This document shows positions 12,201 through 23,150 of a stretch of DNA of 64,000 nucleotides, one piece after another; the stretch's first letter is position 1; each line of letters begins with the position of its first letter. The translations under genes were made by a program, and so were the position numbers. Under the pieces are notes generated by a model. That model was given only the letters and a program-made list of their open reading frames with translations. It had not been told where the DNA came from and did no database searches. The stretch lies in the NCBI GenBank assembly GCA_947172415.1, contig OX359196.1, forward strand, positions 6,945,901 to 7,009,900, read 5' to 3'. The stretch comes from Chondrosia reniformis (Eukaryota > Porifera > Demospongiae > Chondrillida > Chondrillidae).

Positions 12201-15200
12201 CTGACTACATACAGCCCACCCTGCGTATGAGTCATGTCCTCTTAATGTTCAACACTTAATGTTTATAAAAATGGATAGCCTTTACAAGGTGAAAACTGGA
12301 GAGTGCTATAGAGTGAAAGGAGGAGTGAATGACAGACATACGCAGATGAATAGTATCAGACTGTTGGAACATGGAGGAGGATCCAATAATTGTACAGTTA
12401 CCATGGTAACAGTACCCTCTCTCTACATGGGTACAAGCTCTCAAGTATATATGTACACACGTATGTACATACATAGGCAGGATATACAGTAGTCTGCTGG
12501 AGTTACTGTTTGAGAATTAAAAAGTCTGACAGTTCATTTTACAAGTACAATAAGTTGAAGAAAATCCAGTGTTGTCAACTAAAGAGTTCTCAAATTCTAT
12601 ATACGTAAATAATGACTACACAAGTCCGCTGGTACTCACAGGACTACATCTCTGAGATGTACAATAGCTACATACGTGTGTATGTACACAAGTCAAATGT
12701 TTGTCTGAACATAAACAACCAAAGGTTAATTATTCATGACCTTGCCTTGTCAGACAGAGGTATGCAGCACTGTCACAACAGGTACTGGACATTCCCACTC
12801 ATATCAGGGGAATAACAGGAAAGGAATCTGAGGAAGCCATCAATCTCAAGGAATTCCTGCCATGCTTGGTTACAAGTGCATTACAAATGGTATCTCAGTT
12901 GAGATAGGTAAGTTGGGACACCTTAAGAGTTAAAACTGTTGTCAGTGTCCCCATTGACACAGAAAAACCCTTAGTACAAATAGGATAAAGATTACAAACT
13001 TAACAGAAGGTGTTATATAATGCAGTGCATGTAACATATTTAGAAAACTATGATTAATATGCCTATGAAGCCAAGGACATGCAATCAGGGGTTCATATAG
13101 AACCTTGGAAAACAAGGGATTCCCTTCCCCCCTCTTAGAGTTGATTTCCCCCCTAAAATCCCCTTCCCCCAGAGGGATTATCAGGTCATGTCAGTGACCC
13201 TGTAAGTCCCAGAGCTGGTACATTCCTTTCTTGTTAAACAATAACTGTACGTACATACATTGCCCAGTGGAGAAGAAATGGAGTAGTGAGAAATCTCTTG
13301 TAAATCCTCATCCAATGTTGTGTTAGATTGTTCATATATTTATATTCATACCTGTTCTGACTCCAATCAAATTTACAGCTTCTTTGAGTGTACACTTCAC
13401 TGGTACCTAACATGGTAGAGAAATACTTGTGGTTACATACTTCTGATATCAGCAGTCACACCACTGACCACAATCCCCTAACAGGTAATCTTACACATGT
13501 AAACCTTATATGTAAAGTTGTGGTTAGAAGAGGAAGAGGGGACAGATAACAATCAGACACAAGTTAAGTACGTATACAGTAAAACATCCGATCTTATGAA
13601 TTACGTTTAAGCATTTGCAAATACGCAAACACATAATATATATAATATACGTATGTTACATGTATGTATTCAGCTCATATGTAGGTATGACATGTACGTA
13701 TGTGCATATGTATGGTATATACTCTTAGTAGTGTAATTGAAGGGTAACTGAAAGGTTTTGCAATGCTAACACATAATTTCATACTTTGTGATTCAAGTTG
13801 CACAGTAACATGGCAGTGGTAAGCTGTCATATAAAGGCCTCTACACTCCATTGACTAATGGAATTTACCAATTATGATCAGATAAATAGACACAAATATG
13901 TAGGCATATGTATGCATAATAATAAATCATTGATAATTCATGTAGGGTAAATATTTATTGAAAGGCATGTGAAACAATAGAGTAGAGAGAGGCCGTACAG
14001 TAAACCACTTAAACACTAATACATATATTGAAAATTAAACACAGTTACAATATAATGACTGATTGTTCATCTGTAGTGTAAGTATTAGATGCAGTACACA
14101 ATACTGTATATACACAGGTAACAATAGATACTTTATCAACAATACAGAGATGGGCAACAGATTCTGAGGAGGAAATACTTGCTATGAGATAGGTTGCTAT
14201 GTGACCAGTTGCCATGAGATAGGTTGCTATGTGACCAGTTGCCATGAGATAGGTTGCTATGTGACCAGTTGCCATGAGATAGGTTGCTATGTGACCAGTT
14301 GCTGGTTTTATACTACACATGACTTATAATTTCACGTTTATATCAAATTGAAACACACGTGTGATTCCATGTCCACGCAAAGTCTAGGTGGTGGTAGATG
14401 TGTGTTGAGTGATTCATGTACAAAAGACATAATGTGATTTCTATATAATAATAAATAAACTATAAAAAAGAAGTTTTCATTACTACATCTTAATAAATCT
14501 ATAATGAAAGGAAATGAGTTTACAATTGTACATAGATCGCAGACAAGATGGTGAAACCTGATTGAAATGGGATCAACTGGTTCTTGGGGTTGTAATACCA
14601 TTTCTGGTAACTTATCACTTATAAAAATCTCCCTTCTTATGAATAACATGTAACTCATCAAAATGCCATACCATACTGCACAACCAGTCTGTGGTCACTA
14701 AAACATCCATTACATCATCACCCATCGACTTCATTTAGATGAGGGTGCAGAGATAGGCTAGCTTTTGGACAAAATATGGAAATGTTTACCTGCCTCAGTT
14801 GGCACCCACACTTGAATGAAGTGCAGGCGTAGGTTGTCAATTAACACAGCATTAGAGCAGTTTATGGAGTAAGTTCTGTAACTCTATTTAGAAGCAGTAA
14901 TTACTAAAAAAGTGAAAATGACAGACTATTTAATACAGTCAACACATACTTTATTTATCCAAAAACATAAATGTGCACAAATTCTTGCATTTTATACAGT
15001 TAGCAATGTGATGTTGCAATATAATAATGCAGTGTGGGTATACTGATGTTATTCCTAAATTAGACATCCATTGAAGGTGATTGAACAAGGAATTCTATGT
15101 TTCATTTTGCAATACCTTTAATTTCACAGTATACAAATACCTTACAATATTCTGTGGCTTTTCAAAGAGGAACAGGCACCCGCAGATCAGGTGCTATATA

Positions 15201-15757
15201 ACACAACAGTTTATACATCCTGTATTCAATGTATTTGTAGTGCATTCTATCCAAACATACACTAGTCTGTCACTAGATCAACTTCATATGCACAGCAACT
15301 TGTGAAATCATTTGCCATTTCATTATAGTTGCCATGGCTTCTTTAGAATGTCTACTCGATGTGTTGCCCAGTGGTTATGCATGGAACATGTTACATCACA
15401 ACATCCCAGCAGTCAGGATAGGAATCACACTCTCACCACAACCCAAATGAGGTCAAATGAGCCCTTAAAACGGGGATTATTAAAAAGCCTCACTAAATAG
15501 GCTGTATACTCCTATAGGTCAATAAGTTAATTGCATTCTCCTTGAATGTAGCACTATGCATTGGATTGGCAATTGAAAACCCTTACAGGAGCGCTTATAA
15601 GTCTTCCTTTAAGCCCGTTTACACAATCACCGCAAAATATAGTGATAATTAACCAAGACAATAAAGTACCTGACGAATATAGCTGCTAATTCTTTATTCT
15701 AAAACTTACAGGAATAGTCTTTTTTGTTCCATTAGAAAGTTCCACATTCAGATCCAT
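3214..15757 (-). CDS. Tandem talin-head protein: two talin-type FERM domains joined by a disordered tyrosine-motif linker
   Basis: The spliced CDS has 23 exons, every junction keeps phase, total 3783 bases, 1260 aa. Exons: 15710-15757, 13352-13406, 11006-11083, 10872-10941, 10300-10381, 9388-9509, 9032-9107, 8861-8962, 8691-8792, 8355-8420, 7016-8009, 6018-6784, 5636?-5700 read as 5626-5700, 5505-5565, 5368-5435, 4874-4976, 4694-4778, 4542-4620, 4422-4478, 4057-4296, 3766-3930, 3537-3629, 3214-3408. FERM-A (aa 1 to about 292) follows talin F1-F2-F3 order: start [17 protein letters not shown]1/F2 border [12 protein letters not shown]2 [12 protein letters not shown] and [11 protein letters not shown]3 [13 protein letters not shown] and [14 protein letters not shown] (aa about 855-1196) repeats the order: [62 protein letters not shown]. 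The linker (about 293-854) is Pro/Ser/Lys/Glu-rich with NPIY (650-653) and three YxxP sites. Talins carry one FERM head and a rod; no rod or I/LWEQ domain is present here. Likely a cortical adaptor; function is inference. Confidence 0.87.
5124..5242. repeat. Perfect 36-bp inverted repeat with hammerhead-like loop
   Basis: Arms 5124-5159 and 5207-5242 are perfectly complementary. The 47-base loop reads, on the plus strand, CTGATGA, a short GACC/GGTT hairpin, then GAAAC, which is the conserved order of a hammerhead ribozyme core. It sits in an intron of the tandem-FERM gene in antisense orientation. A foldback (MITE-like) transposon end-pair is the alternative. Confidence 0.7.
9779..10250. repeat. 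G-rich minisatellite in FERM gene intron
   Basis: About 470 bases built of gggactggggg, agggactgtg and aatgacagaggg modules in varying order. All G runs lie on the plus strand; the transcript of the host gene carries the C-rich strand. The ORFs through it on both strands are repeat artefacts (Gly-Gly-Thr on one strand, Pro-Gln-Ser-Leu on the other). Dense GGG tracts could form G-quadruplexes on the non-transcribed product. Confidence 0.9.
10415..10625. repeat. 32-bp minisatellite
   Basis: About six copies of a unit containing aagtgggaggggccatct followed by aacctggcccac, with cttaagtg/cacgtaag junction variants. It lies in the intron between FERM-gene exons 10300-10381 and 10872-10941. Confidence 0.9.
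10753..10830. repeat. Short tandem repeat, about 27 bp x 3
   Basis: Three copies of ctgtcatgtctacaagtaat gcttt; the first has a small insertion. It is in the same FERM-gene intron as the 32-bp minisatellite. Confidence 0.8.
11084..13351. other. Large intron of the tandem-FERM gene
   Basis: No supported exon was found. A 114-codon plus-strand ORF at 11394-11738 has no recognisable motif and no matching neighbours, so it is not called. The rest is AT-rich with TACGTA runs. Confidence 0.6.
13407..15709. other. First intron of the tandem-FERM gene
   Basis: The 2.3-kb intron separates the 16-codon first exon from the second. It contains the 30-bp repeat at 14178-14300 and otherwise AT-rich sequence. 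No second gene is supported in it. Confidence 0.6.
14178..14300. repeat. 30-bp tandem repeat, about 4 copies
   Basis: Unit ggttgctatgtgaccagttg ccatgagata, four nearly identical copies, in the first intron of the tandem-FERM gene. A minus-strand ORF reading through it (repeated [10 protein letters not shown]) is a repeat artefact. Confidence 0.9.
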
Positions 15758-18302
15758 TCTTCTAAGCCAGACCAAAAAGGGATGTGACAATCAGTGAAAC
15801 CTTCAAGTGAATATAGCATGGGTAGTCAAGAGGTACTGGACAAACCATACAGCTGCGTGGCTACGTAGATACGTACCACTGAAATGGGCTCTGAAGATTA
15901 TTTACAATCTTCATAATCTACAACCTGTGGCGCTGGGTGGAACAACGAACAATACAAAGACGATCATTTCGATGGCAGACATAAAGTGTGGCACGCAGTG
16001 TAGTGACACTCCTCTGGTCTTTAGCGTGTCCTATGTTGCTTGAATTAGTACGTATAGATATAAATATAAATCGTTTAACGTTGACGCTGTGTCAACTGTT
16101 TACTTATAGTTCAGAAAAGACTTAGACGCCACAGACAAACCACATTTCGAGAGGGAATAAAGACGAATTGTAAGTATTACCAAATGCTACCTAAAATAAA
16201 TTTTAATATTAAACTTACCCTTAATAATATGTCCAATCCAAACTAGTTAGAATGTCAAACACTTTCTTGTTATTTAATATAGTTCGTTGTTATTTTACTA
16301 TCGCCTCACTAAACGGTACACTGCTAGGGAGAGGTGGGCAAAGCAGCGTATCTGAACGGGAACGAACCGAGTGGTGTGTTTCGTAAGTTTGATGACGTCA
16401 CATGTTTCGCTCCCCACCCTCGCACTTCTGAGAATTCGAAAATGGATCCAAAAGCATAGTATGTGTCCTTGCTTGACCTTTGTAACAAAACTGCAATTGT
16501 TAAACACAACTATACATCTGCACTAGAATATTTACAACATAAAAATTCTAACATGGTGTATGGTGAGACATATAGAACGTAAAACATAGAACATATATTC
16601 ACATAGACATAGAACTTTTTCTACAGATATCAAATATGTTTCTCCCGTCTCTCTTAGTGCTATAAGTAGCTCAAATGGAGGGTATAAAGTTGAAACTTGC
16701 CGTCAGCACGGACAGACACGCAAATATAGCTATGAATTTTAGAAAAGTATTGATACTAATTTTGATGATTTTTAAGGTGCATGGATGGCATTAATGCTCA
16801 GATTCTCTAGAAAATGTGACATTATTGATACAACATATATCTCTAGCCGACAATACACTGCTTCAGTGGTCCATCGCACACACTGCAAACTATATCTGGA
16901 CCACTTTGTTACAAAAGGAAAGAGTAGCAATGAATAGGAAACTACAGGTGAATATCCCTAAGATTATCTAGCTTTATAATGAAGAGGGGATCTTGAAGAT
17001 ATTTTCCCTGAGATTTACTGAAAATGAAGAAGATCCAGATCTAATCTGTGTAAAATAAGACTCAGAATGAAAAAGAAAAAAAAGAGTAAAATGCAAGTTT
17101 ATAGAAGAAGCCAGCAATGTGGAATAGGAAACAATGAAAAAAGAGTTCAGAAGAAGCAAAAGTTCTTGGCTGAGTGCAAAGAATAAGAATTGAGAGGAGC
17201 ATGCAAGAAGTGCTCAACAGTAGCAAAACTGTTAAAATGAAGTACAATAATACTAAGAGAAGAGATTGACCTGAACAGGCAGTTTATATGTATTAGGGGA
17301 GCTGGAACTATATGCCAACTGAGAAGAGAAATGGCTAGGACAGTAATACATTCATAAAAGGAAATGATGATAATTGCGATATGAGAGGGAAACATGATTA
17401 GAAAAGCAAAGGCATAACTGTCCATTAAAATGCATGAAATTTTAATTGTACATCAAACACTAGTATAGATATATATAGGACAAAATAAGTCAATAGCAAA
17501 AGTTTCAGGTAAATATCTGTCAATTAATTTGATAGAGTTGCAGTACTAAATGTACTGGTGTCAAACTTAGATGAAGGATTCATAAAAGATCAAGAAAAAG
17601 ACAAAGATTCCCAGGGTGTATTAAATTTTTCATGGTGAGAGAGAAAGCAAAATATTTTTCAACATAAAAATTTGTAGAAGTTGATCGTTGGACATACTTT
17701 ATGGATGTACATGCATGTCTGTAAATGCTGACACCAATTATTAGCTTCGAATTCATATCTGTCCATTTCGTGGTAACTGTCATCCATAATTAATGCAGCT
17801 CTCACACTGAGTATTGTAGGTGCATTGCTTAGGAGGAAAATTCTCATTTCTCCATCTGTAAATTGATGAAACACACAGTGGCTTTTATGATAGTGAATGG
17901 ACCAACGGCAGATCAAAGATAATTTTGAAGAAATGTTTAAAGTGAAACCAATAAGCCTATGTGTGTCTATATGTATGTACATGCACTGAGAAAGATTATC
18001 TTTATCAGTGAAATGAAAAATAATATTAGAAAATTAAATCAGCTTTGTTACACAAATCTGATTATAGCAACACGGTCTTTGGTGTGTTGGTTTTCGATTT
18101 TCAATCATTTGGTGCACATAATACATGTACACATGTCCAGTAAAATAACAGCATATTTGCAAAAGGATCAATTTGTTTTGCCAGCGATTTATCAGAAGCT
18201 GGCCGCGTGACTTCCGCTTAATGAAGCTATATAAAGTACCCAAATCTATAGCTAATTACTGCTCCAGACTGTTAACCGAACGAACAAGGACGAAACCAGA
18301 GA
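15758..18302. other. Divergent promoter region
   Basis: This region lies between the start of the leftward tandem-FERM gene (15757) and the start of the rightward beta-trefoil gene (18303). A perfect TGACGTCA palindrome is at 16393-16400. Several short minus-strand ORFs between 16300 and 18000 have no splice or family support. Nothing else is recognised. Confidence 0.5.
16393..16400. promoter_or_regulatory. CRE/ATF-like palindrome TGACGTCA
   Basis: An exact 8-base palindrome lies about 640 bases upstream of the tandem-FERM start codon. Use as a CREB/ATF site is inference from the motif alone. Confidence 0.35.
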
Positions 18303-20359
18303 ATGATGGCTGTAAGTGTAGTCCCTGCACATTGGGATCTTAGAGACAAAAGTTAACTAATAGACTTTCAATACCTGTTCTAACGTAACTTCTCAGCAGG
18401 ACGTAAAATCGGTTCTTCAGTCGCCAGGAACCACGAATGAAAGCCTTTATTAATTCGTGAGAAAGAAATGGAAAACAACTCTCATATCTAGAGATAATTT
18501 AGCCGTACTCAAGTAACTGTGATTATAGGATACAGCTTAGCAAACATCCTAAAGATTTAGATAAATAGGCCATTGTTTCAATCTATGTATGAATCATAGG
18601 TCACCAACCCTCATCTGTGAACGTACTGTTGTCTCAGCTATACTATGTACATGGCTTCAATTAACCTTACTTGGGGAAGAGTAGGAAAAAGTGGTTCAAC
18701 TGAAACAGAGGTCACACACGTGTACTCTCTGACACATTGGCACTCAACCCTTTGTTTTTATAACTGTGTGTATATAGTACCATGTTCTGACACATCATTT
18801 TCTGATGACACATTTGTATAAACATTATGTGCATAATATGGTGACCTATCTGTATGTAATCACTGTAACAAGACATTTCATTGCTTAGTGCTGATTGATT
18901 CTGATCATGATATTGTGGTGATAGATTAATTAGTTTATCTAACTACCTACCTACTATGGTCATGTGAAAGTGTTTTCTAATACATTATAGTTTTTAGTCT
19001 GACTACTGTATTGCACCTATGTATAATATACCTGCAATTGTTAAACATTCATTCAGTATCTTTTAAATGTAAATAGCCTACCTTTCCTTTGTTACTTTGA
19101 TATACAGTTTTAATCTTTTGAATATTAATAGCATTCAGGTCTCAGCAGTTTCATTAATTACTATAATTTTGGTATACATACATTATACATATATTGTTCT
19201 TCTGAATACTACAAAAGCTGCATTTGAAAATGAAAGGTAGCTTTTGTTTTTGTATTCATTACTCAGGCTCTCCATGGAGAAGGAAACATTGTTAGACTTG
19301 TAAGCTGTGCAAGTGGACAGTCACTTCGTATCAGAAATGGAAACGTTGAAGGAAATGGCGGACAGGGAGACTTTGGTATGGTTGTTATGCTTGAAGGGCA
19401 GCTAACATTGCCTACTTCAATTGCAAGTTGCCAAAGAGCAAAGTCCACTTTGTTTTTCTATCTTCCATAACAATATGCTCTTGTAAATGAACCAGTTTAT
19501 GTCACTGAAGACACTTTATTTTTTATTTCACAACATGGCTGAACGTATACAGTGTTTTCCTTTGTTCCCAAACAGCCAAGTTTATTGTACACAAAAGAGG
19601 AGCCCATGTTATGCTACAGAGCTGGAAGGAATCACACTATGTTGCAATCAGGGAAGGCCGGCTGACAACCGTACGTTATAGCTCTTCCAGAGCATTATAC
19701 ACATGTGACTCCCCAACCCTCGTTCAACTAACCAGCTCTCATTTCTTACCTGGCTACTGTGTAATGAGGACGTTCTGACACATGAACAGGAAGTCATATG
19801 TAGATCTAAGGGTCTTTGGAATCTATAGTTATATATTATGCATTTTGTGAAGTAGTGCATGGTTGGACTGAAAGCTCTTAACATCTGTAGGGAACTGGAG
19901 GCCCATGGTGTGAGTTCAAAGTTCAAAGCTCCAATCATGGTAATTTATTTAAAGGACTTTGCTAATATGCTATGAAGAGTTCTATGCTATATACTGCAGC
20001 TCCAGGAAGTGCAATTTGTTTGGAATCTGTGAAGCTTCCTGGTCAACATGTCGGTGTACTGCCCTCTGGTGACACAAAGGCACCAGGTAACACAGGGAGA
20101 GGTCCACATGGCAGCTTCACTGTGGAGCTCCTGCAAGCAGCTGCAGTAAGCTACTTAATAATATTATATAATTAATACAGTATTCTTTGTTTTATTATAT
20201 TCACATGGTTTATGCATGTGTATTTGTACAATATATATAATATATGGGAACGTGATTGCAAGCTTTAGTTCAAGTTTCTTTTCATTTTAGCCTCGTGCAC
20301 ATCATAGCCATGCCCCTCCACCCGCAGACTACCATGAAGGATGCTGTGTAGTGCTGTAA
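18303..20359 (+). CDS. Single beta-trefoil-like protein with C-terminal CaaX box (paralog A)
   Basis: Six exons, 158 aa: 18303-18311 (MMA), 19267-19375, 19576-19670, 19891-19939, 20000-20145, 20291-20359. All junctions are GT-AG and in phase. Residues 4-136 have the strand pattern of a beta-trefoil: NIVRLVSCASGQSLRIRNG, an AKFIVH block, GPWCEFKVQ, and a conserved GVLPSGDTK...TGRGPHGSFTVEL block. I cannot assign the family; fascin/FGF/IL-1-type trefoils are comparable in pattern only. The tail (137-158) is His/Pro-rich and ends GCCVVL, so Cys-Val-Val-Leu forms a CaaX box of the geranylgeranyl type, with a neighbouring Cys that could be palmitoylated. Membrane attachment is therefore likely. 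Two tandem paralogs follow at 20754 and 23151, so the cluster arose by local duplication. Confidence 0.8.
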
Positions 20360-20753
20360 AGTACTAACTATGCAAACTGTATTACTCTAAAGATTACGTT
20401 TCTCAATTGATTGTATTTTGCTCAATATATGAATAGCATAGTCATCAATATCACGTGCATTATGCATAACCCATGGCATGGGTTAACTATAGTTACAATA
20501 TAAATCTAATTATACATATATAAGCAGGCCTTTGGCCTGTAAAAATCACATATGGTTTCCTCTCTTTGTATACCATTGACACATAAATGATGCATATACA
20601 AATAATATGTAAAATGATTCGCGTTTATATTTACGTTTCATGACTTCCGCTACTTGAGCATATAAATATATATACAATTCCTCCGTCGTAACTATTATTT
20701 GAAGTCTGTTCGCTGTGCTGTAGCTGGTAGTGAAACAGGAGAACCAAATAAGG
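20360..20753. other. Intergenic region before paralog B
   Basis: It holds the 3' flank of paralog A and the presumed promoter of paralog B, with no exon seen. AT-rich, with a TATATATA run near 20669-20676. Confidence 0.5.
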
Positions 20754-22738
20754 ATGGCAGTAAGTTTAGATGGTCCGCACCATGTACCATACCCTACACG
20801 CAGTACTGTGTAGTAGCAGCAGTGACAGCCTGTAGAGTACGCGATTGCTCCAATTTTGTATTTTGTAAAATTAACGTGAACGTTGATTTTCCAGGCGCTG
20901 TGAGCAATGCACACTGACACGATTATTATAGGTCTCGATCGCAAAAGATTTTTCGTCGTGAAAGTAACATCTAAAAGCAATTCACCCTGTAGATCCCTCG
21001 ACTCCTGTATGTGTACGGCAACATAGCTCTTCTATCTATGATAGATCTAGAGCCATAGGCGTAAGGTCGAGGTGGCTATAATAGATAGATCTTTGTAGCT
21101 ATAATTGTATTCATGAGTACACGACCTTTGCTACACGCCTACACTACCTAATTAGTAGGCGTGTTGTGTTAACGATTTCCTTTCTAGAAAGGTCGTGCAT
21201 GTTGACACGACTTCATTCGTTATTTCTAGCGTATGTATTCCTATAGTGAACATTGTTGTTCAGGAATTGTTCAAAGCAGTTGAATGTGAACAATTGTGTT
21301 TCTTTTGATGATGTGATTGTTCTAACTATTGTAACCTACCTTATTGTTCATGTTTTTATTTCTGTTTAGAGCCAGGTCACACCAGTTTCAGTTATAATTG
21401 TAACATACGTATGCACGATGTGTTGCTTTTTGATATGTGTTAGAGAAACATTAAAATTGACATGAGTTGAACATATTAATTGTTAGTCAATCAATGGAGA
21501 AGGAAACATTGTTAGACTTGTAAGCTGTGCTAGTGGAAAGACACTTCGTATCAGAAATGGAAATGTTGAAGGAAATGGTGGACAGGGAGACTTTGGTAAG
21601 TATGGTCTAGCTACTAGGATACTACTAGGATACTACTAGGATACTACTAGGATACTACTAGCATACTATTTGTAGAATGGAAGTTGAATTACCTTTGTTC
21701 CCTTACAGCCAAGTTTCTTGTGCACAAAAAGGGAGCCCATGTTTTGCTACAGGCCTGCAAGGAGTCACATTACGTTGCTATTAGGGACGGACGCTTGACT
21801 ACTGTAAGTTTTAGTCTCTTCAAAAAGAATGAAAATTTTAAATATTTTTTCTAATTTTCTTGATTGTAGGGTACTGGTGGTCCATGGTGTGAATTTATTG
21901 TTCAAGGTTCTAATCATGGTATGCGGATTTTTATTTCTATATAATTTATTATTGCTGCAGAGAGAATGATACTAATATGATAATATTACAAATAATACAA
22001 AGTGTGACTATTATAATAATAATCTGCAGAGAACATGTAGAACAACAATATATATTAGTAGTACCTGAAAAACCTTTTGTTTACATTTGAGCATCAAAAA
22101 TGTTTTTAATAAATGTATCTTAGTTGACAGTGTTCCTTAAATGAAGACACAGGTTTGGTAATTAAATCTAGGACAGCAAGCATAATTACTGCTGAGATCT
22201 TTTGTACTTCTATGATAGCTAGCTACATAGTTACTTTGATTACCAATGGCACTAAGTGTAAATAAAAGTCATTTTTATAGCTTAATAGGTGCTTTCATCA
22301 AAGATGTGTGAAGTATTGTGTATTGTATGTATTATATGTTTCATATTATGAGGGAGCTCTATTCTGTTATATTGCAGATCCAGCAAATGCAATTTGCTTG
22401 GAATCTGTGAAACTTCCTGGTCAACATGTTGGTGTACTGCCCTCTGGTGATACAAAGGCACCAAGTAACACAGGGAGAGGTCCACATGGCAGTTTCACTG
22501 TGGAGCTTGTGCAAGCAGTAAGTTTCTTCCTTTGTAGCCCCTTTCCTGTAAATATATTTGCCTACACTATAAGTGTTGCCAAACCAATTTGAATGAACTT
22601 AGCCTGGTTTAATTAACTGGTCGTGCTTGCTTAACTCCTCTGATGTAATGTGAATTGAGTTATTTATGATATGCTGTCTATATGATAAGTTGTATAATTT
22701 AAAGCATTATTTGTATTTTACCAATCCAGAAACGCTGA
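20754..22738 (+). CDS. Single beta-trefoil-like protein (paralog B)
   Basis: Exons 20754-20759 (MA), 21487-21595, 21709-21803, 21870-21918, 22378-22517 and a probable last exon 22730-22738 (KR then stop), 135 aa. Exon sizes 109, 95 and 49 match paralog A exactly. The domain keeps SCASGKTLRIRNG, AKFLVHKKGAHVLL, GPWCEFIVQ and the GVLPSGDTK...GRGPHG block, but one Trp and several positions differ from A and C. It lacks the His/Pro tail and CaaX box of A. If the exon 5 donor is not used, reading continues to a stop at about 22590. Which C-terminus is real cannot be decided from sequence. Confidence 0.7.
21250..21480 (+). pseudogene. Degenerate copy of the intronic segment found at 29770-30020
   Basis: Intron 1 of paralog B resembles intron 1 of paralog C: both carry caggaattgtt, a ttgtgtttcttttgatg block and the string gagccaggtcacaccagttt. 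The C copy keeps an open Cys-rich reading frame; this copy is interrupted. It shows that the duplication of B and C included intron sequence. Confidence 0.5.
21608..21668. repeat. Short tandem repeat, tactaggatac type
   Basis: About five copies of an 11-base unit (ggatactacta) right after exon 2 of paralog B. The same repeat sits at the same place in paralog C (30165-30250), marking recent duplication. Confidence 0.85.
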
Positions 22739-23150
22739 TTTTGCTACCTGTTGTCAAGATGGCTCCATTAGATTGCTACTACAATGTGTGAATTTAGGTA
22801 GTTCAAAGTTTAGTCAAATTGCAACTTTGTTATATTAGCCAATTAGCTCTTTAGAACTGACTTTAGTTTAGGATGTATGCCGTATGGTTGCTGTTAGCAA
22901 TTGCAAAAATAATTATAAGATTGTGTCTGCAGAACACAATAAGACTTACAGATATTGGTGTACTCTATGCATTTTACATTACATTGTTGATATATAGTCA
23001 TAACAGCGAACATAAGCTGGTACTACAATGAATATAAAAATTTGACAAGCATAAAGGTCTTCATTAATTTTAAAGGCCTTTAACCGTCATGTGACTTCAT
23101 TTCCAACTCAATCGTGAGCTATATTATAGCAAAGAATTTATCCCTGTAAG
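22739..23150. other. Intergenic region between paralogs B and C
   Basis: No exon seen. The end contains gtcatgtgacttcattt shortly before the first exon of paralog C and probably includes its promoter. Confidence 0.5.
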
